Shown here: piece after piece, positions 63,502 to 64,000 of the stretch
Layout: each line of letters opens with the position of its first letter
Numbering within the stretch: position 1 is the first letter of the stretch
Source: Lineus longissimus
Lineage: Eukaryota > Nemertea > Pilidiophora > Heteronemertea > Lineidae
Reading direction: 5' to 3'
NCBI RefSeq assembly: GCF_910592395.1
Contig: NC_088308.1
Span: 14,153,001 to 14,217,000 of the forward strand
Length of the DNA: 64,000 nt
Notes under the pieces: model-generated
What the model saw: the letters and a program-made list of their open reading frames with translations, nothing else
The model's database searches: none
What the model was told of the DNA's origin: nothing
Made by a program: the position numbers and the translations under genes

Positions 63502-64000
63502 ATGAATAAATACATCTCATTAAAAGACTATTATTCTAGTGAGTCGGACTTCGTCCTGATAGCAGAGCTCGAGTGGAACAATGAGAATCTTAAAGGATAC
63601 ATTCGTCCTAGGGTCATGGATCGAGCTATGCTCTCAGGACTGCGTCCGACTAGAAATTTTAGTGAAGAAAATGTCAGCAAGAATTATGACAGTGGGAAAT
63701 TTGATAAGCCTACTCGAGCTATGCTCTCAAGACGAAGTCTGACTGAGACAATCAAAGTAGTCCTGCCAAGAATGAAAGAATATGACGTCAGTACCAACAC
63801 TAATGCTCAATTCTGCCGTAATTGTAAAAGGTGGACACTTTTTGAGTATCAAAAAAACTTGAATTCAGCAAGGTACGCAGCTAAAACTGTGAAGTATCAA
63901 TTCTGCACCAATTGCAATTCGACTACTTACGACGATGATTTTAAAACTCTTGAGATCAATATTGACAACAAGACACGTTACTTTGACAGTATTCTAAGGA
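63502..64000 (+). CDS. Partial ORF with two CxxC motifs, runs off the window
   Basis: ATG at 63502 opens a frame without stop to the window end (166 codons plus one base). It lies 48 bp after the previous stop, on the same strand and with similar base use, so it is probably the next gene of the cluster. The motifs FCRNCKRW and FCTNCNSTTY, about 32 residues apart, form a C-x2-C...C-x2-C pattern expected of a zinc ribbon. An earlier part contains a duplicated phrase (RAMLSGLRPT and RAMLSRRSLT). No family is recognised. Confidence 0.55.
   Translation, partial: MNKYISLKDYYSSESDFVLIAELEWNNENLKGYIRPRVMDRAMLSGLRPTRNFSEENVSKNYDSGKFDKPTRAMLSRRSLTETIKVVLPRMKEYDVSTNTNAQFCRNCKRWTLFEYQKNLNSARYAAKTVKYQFCTNCNSTTYDDDFKTLEINIDNKTRYFDSILR

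Overview
This window is nuclear DNA from a eukaryote, most likely a marine invertebrate animal. It has spliced genes with GT-AG introns, a BEL/Pao LTR retrotransposon, a LINE, a Helentron-type Helitron, piggyBac and hAT-like DNA transposons, many short inverted-repeat elements, and frequent motifs such as TAGGCCTA and TACATGTA. An echinoderm, hemichordate, lancelet or mollusc is a guess from sequence style only. I see no rRNA, tRNA or CRISPR array. Almost every recognisable protein is transposon- or virus-related, so this is a repeat-rich accessory region rather than a conserved gene neighbourhood.

Layout. 1-4.3 kb holds diverged dispersed repeats. 4.35-5.07 kb is a piggyBac-like MITE. 5.87-14.85 kb is a young BEL/Pao element with near-identical 1.44-kb LTRs and a 1,800+ codon gag-pol frame; its 3' internal end carries a second copy of the same MITE. 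14.85-15.9 kb is a foldback structure containing its own MITE insertion. 17.2-19.8 kb (minus) is a 5'-truncated LINE split by a 478-bp hAT-like insertion. 20-27 kb is mostly repeats. 27.7-30.2 kb (minus) is a two-exon SGNH-hydrolase-like gene, 30.6-32.1 kb an eight-unit tandem array, and 32.3-37.6 kb (minus) a decayed Helentron encoding OTU protease, DUF6570-like, HUH Rep and PIF1 helicase parts.

39.65-53.3 kb (plus) is the most unusual stretch. It holds a zinc-finger exon, an apparently intact protein-kinase exon, six tandemly duplicated 75-nt proline-rich exons, an exon with a papain/OTU-like (C76-like) peptidase signature, and a damaged MULE-type transposase with SWIM and C-terminal cysteine domains. 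Splice phases connect the parts from the kinase onward. A 113-bp palindromic satellite lies near each side (40.2-40.8 and 55.4-55.8 kb). 56.59-58.5 kb is a complete-ended but internally deleted piggyBac element.

60.4-64.0 kb (plus) is a compact, AT-rich, intronless set of same-strand ORFs. It resembles the structural-gene end of a virus-like (possibly Maverick/Polinton-type) element and runs off the window end. One ORF is interrupted by an in-frame TAG, and the last is an open partial ORF with two CxxC motifs.
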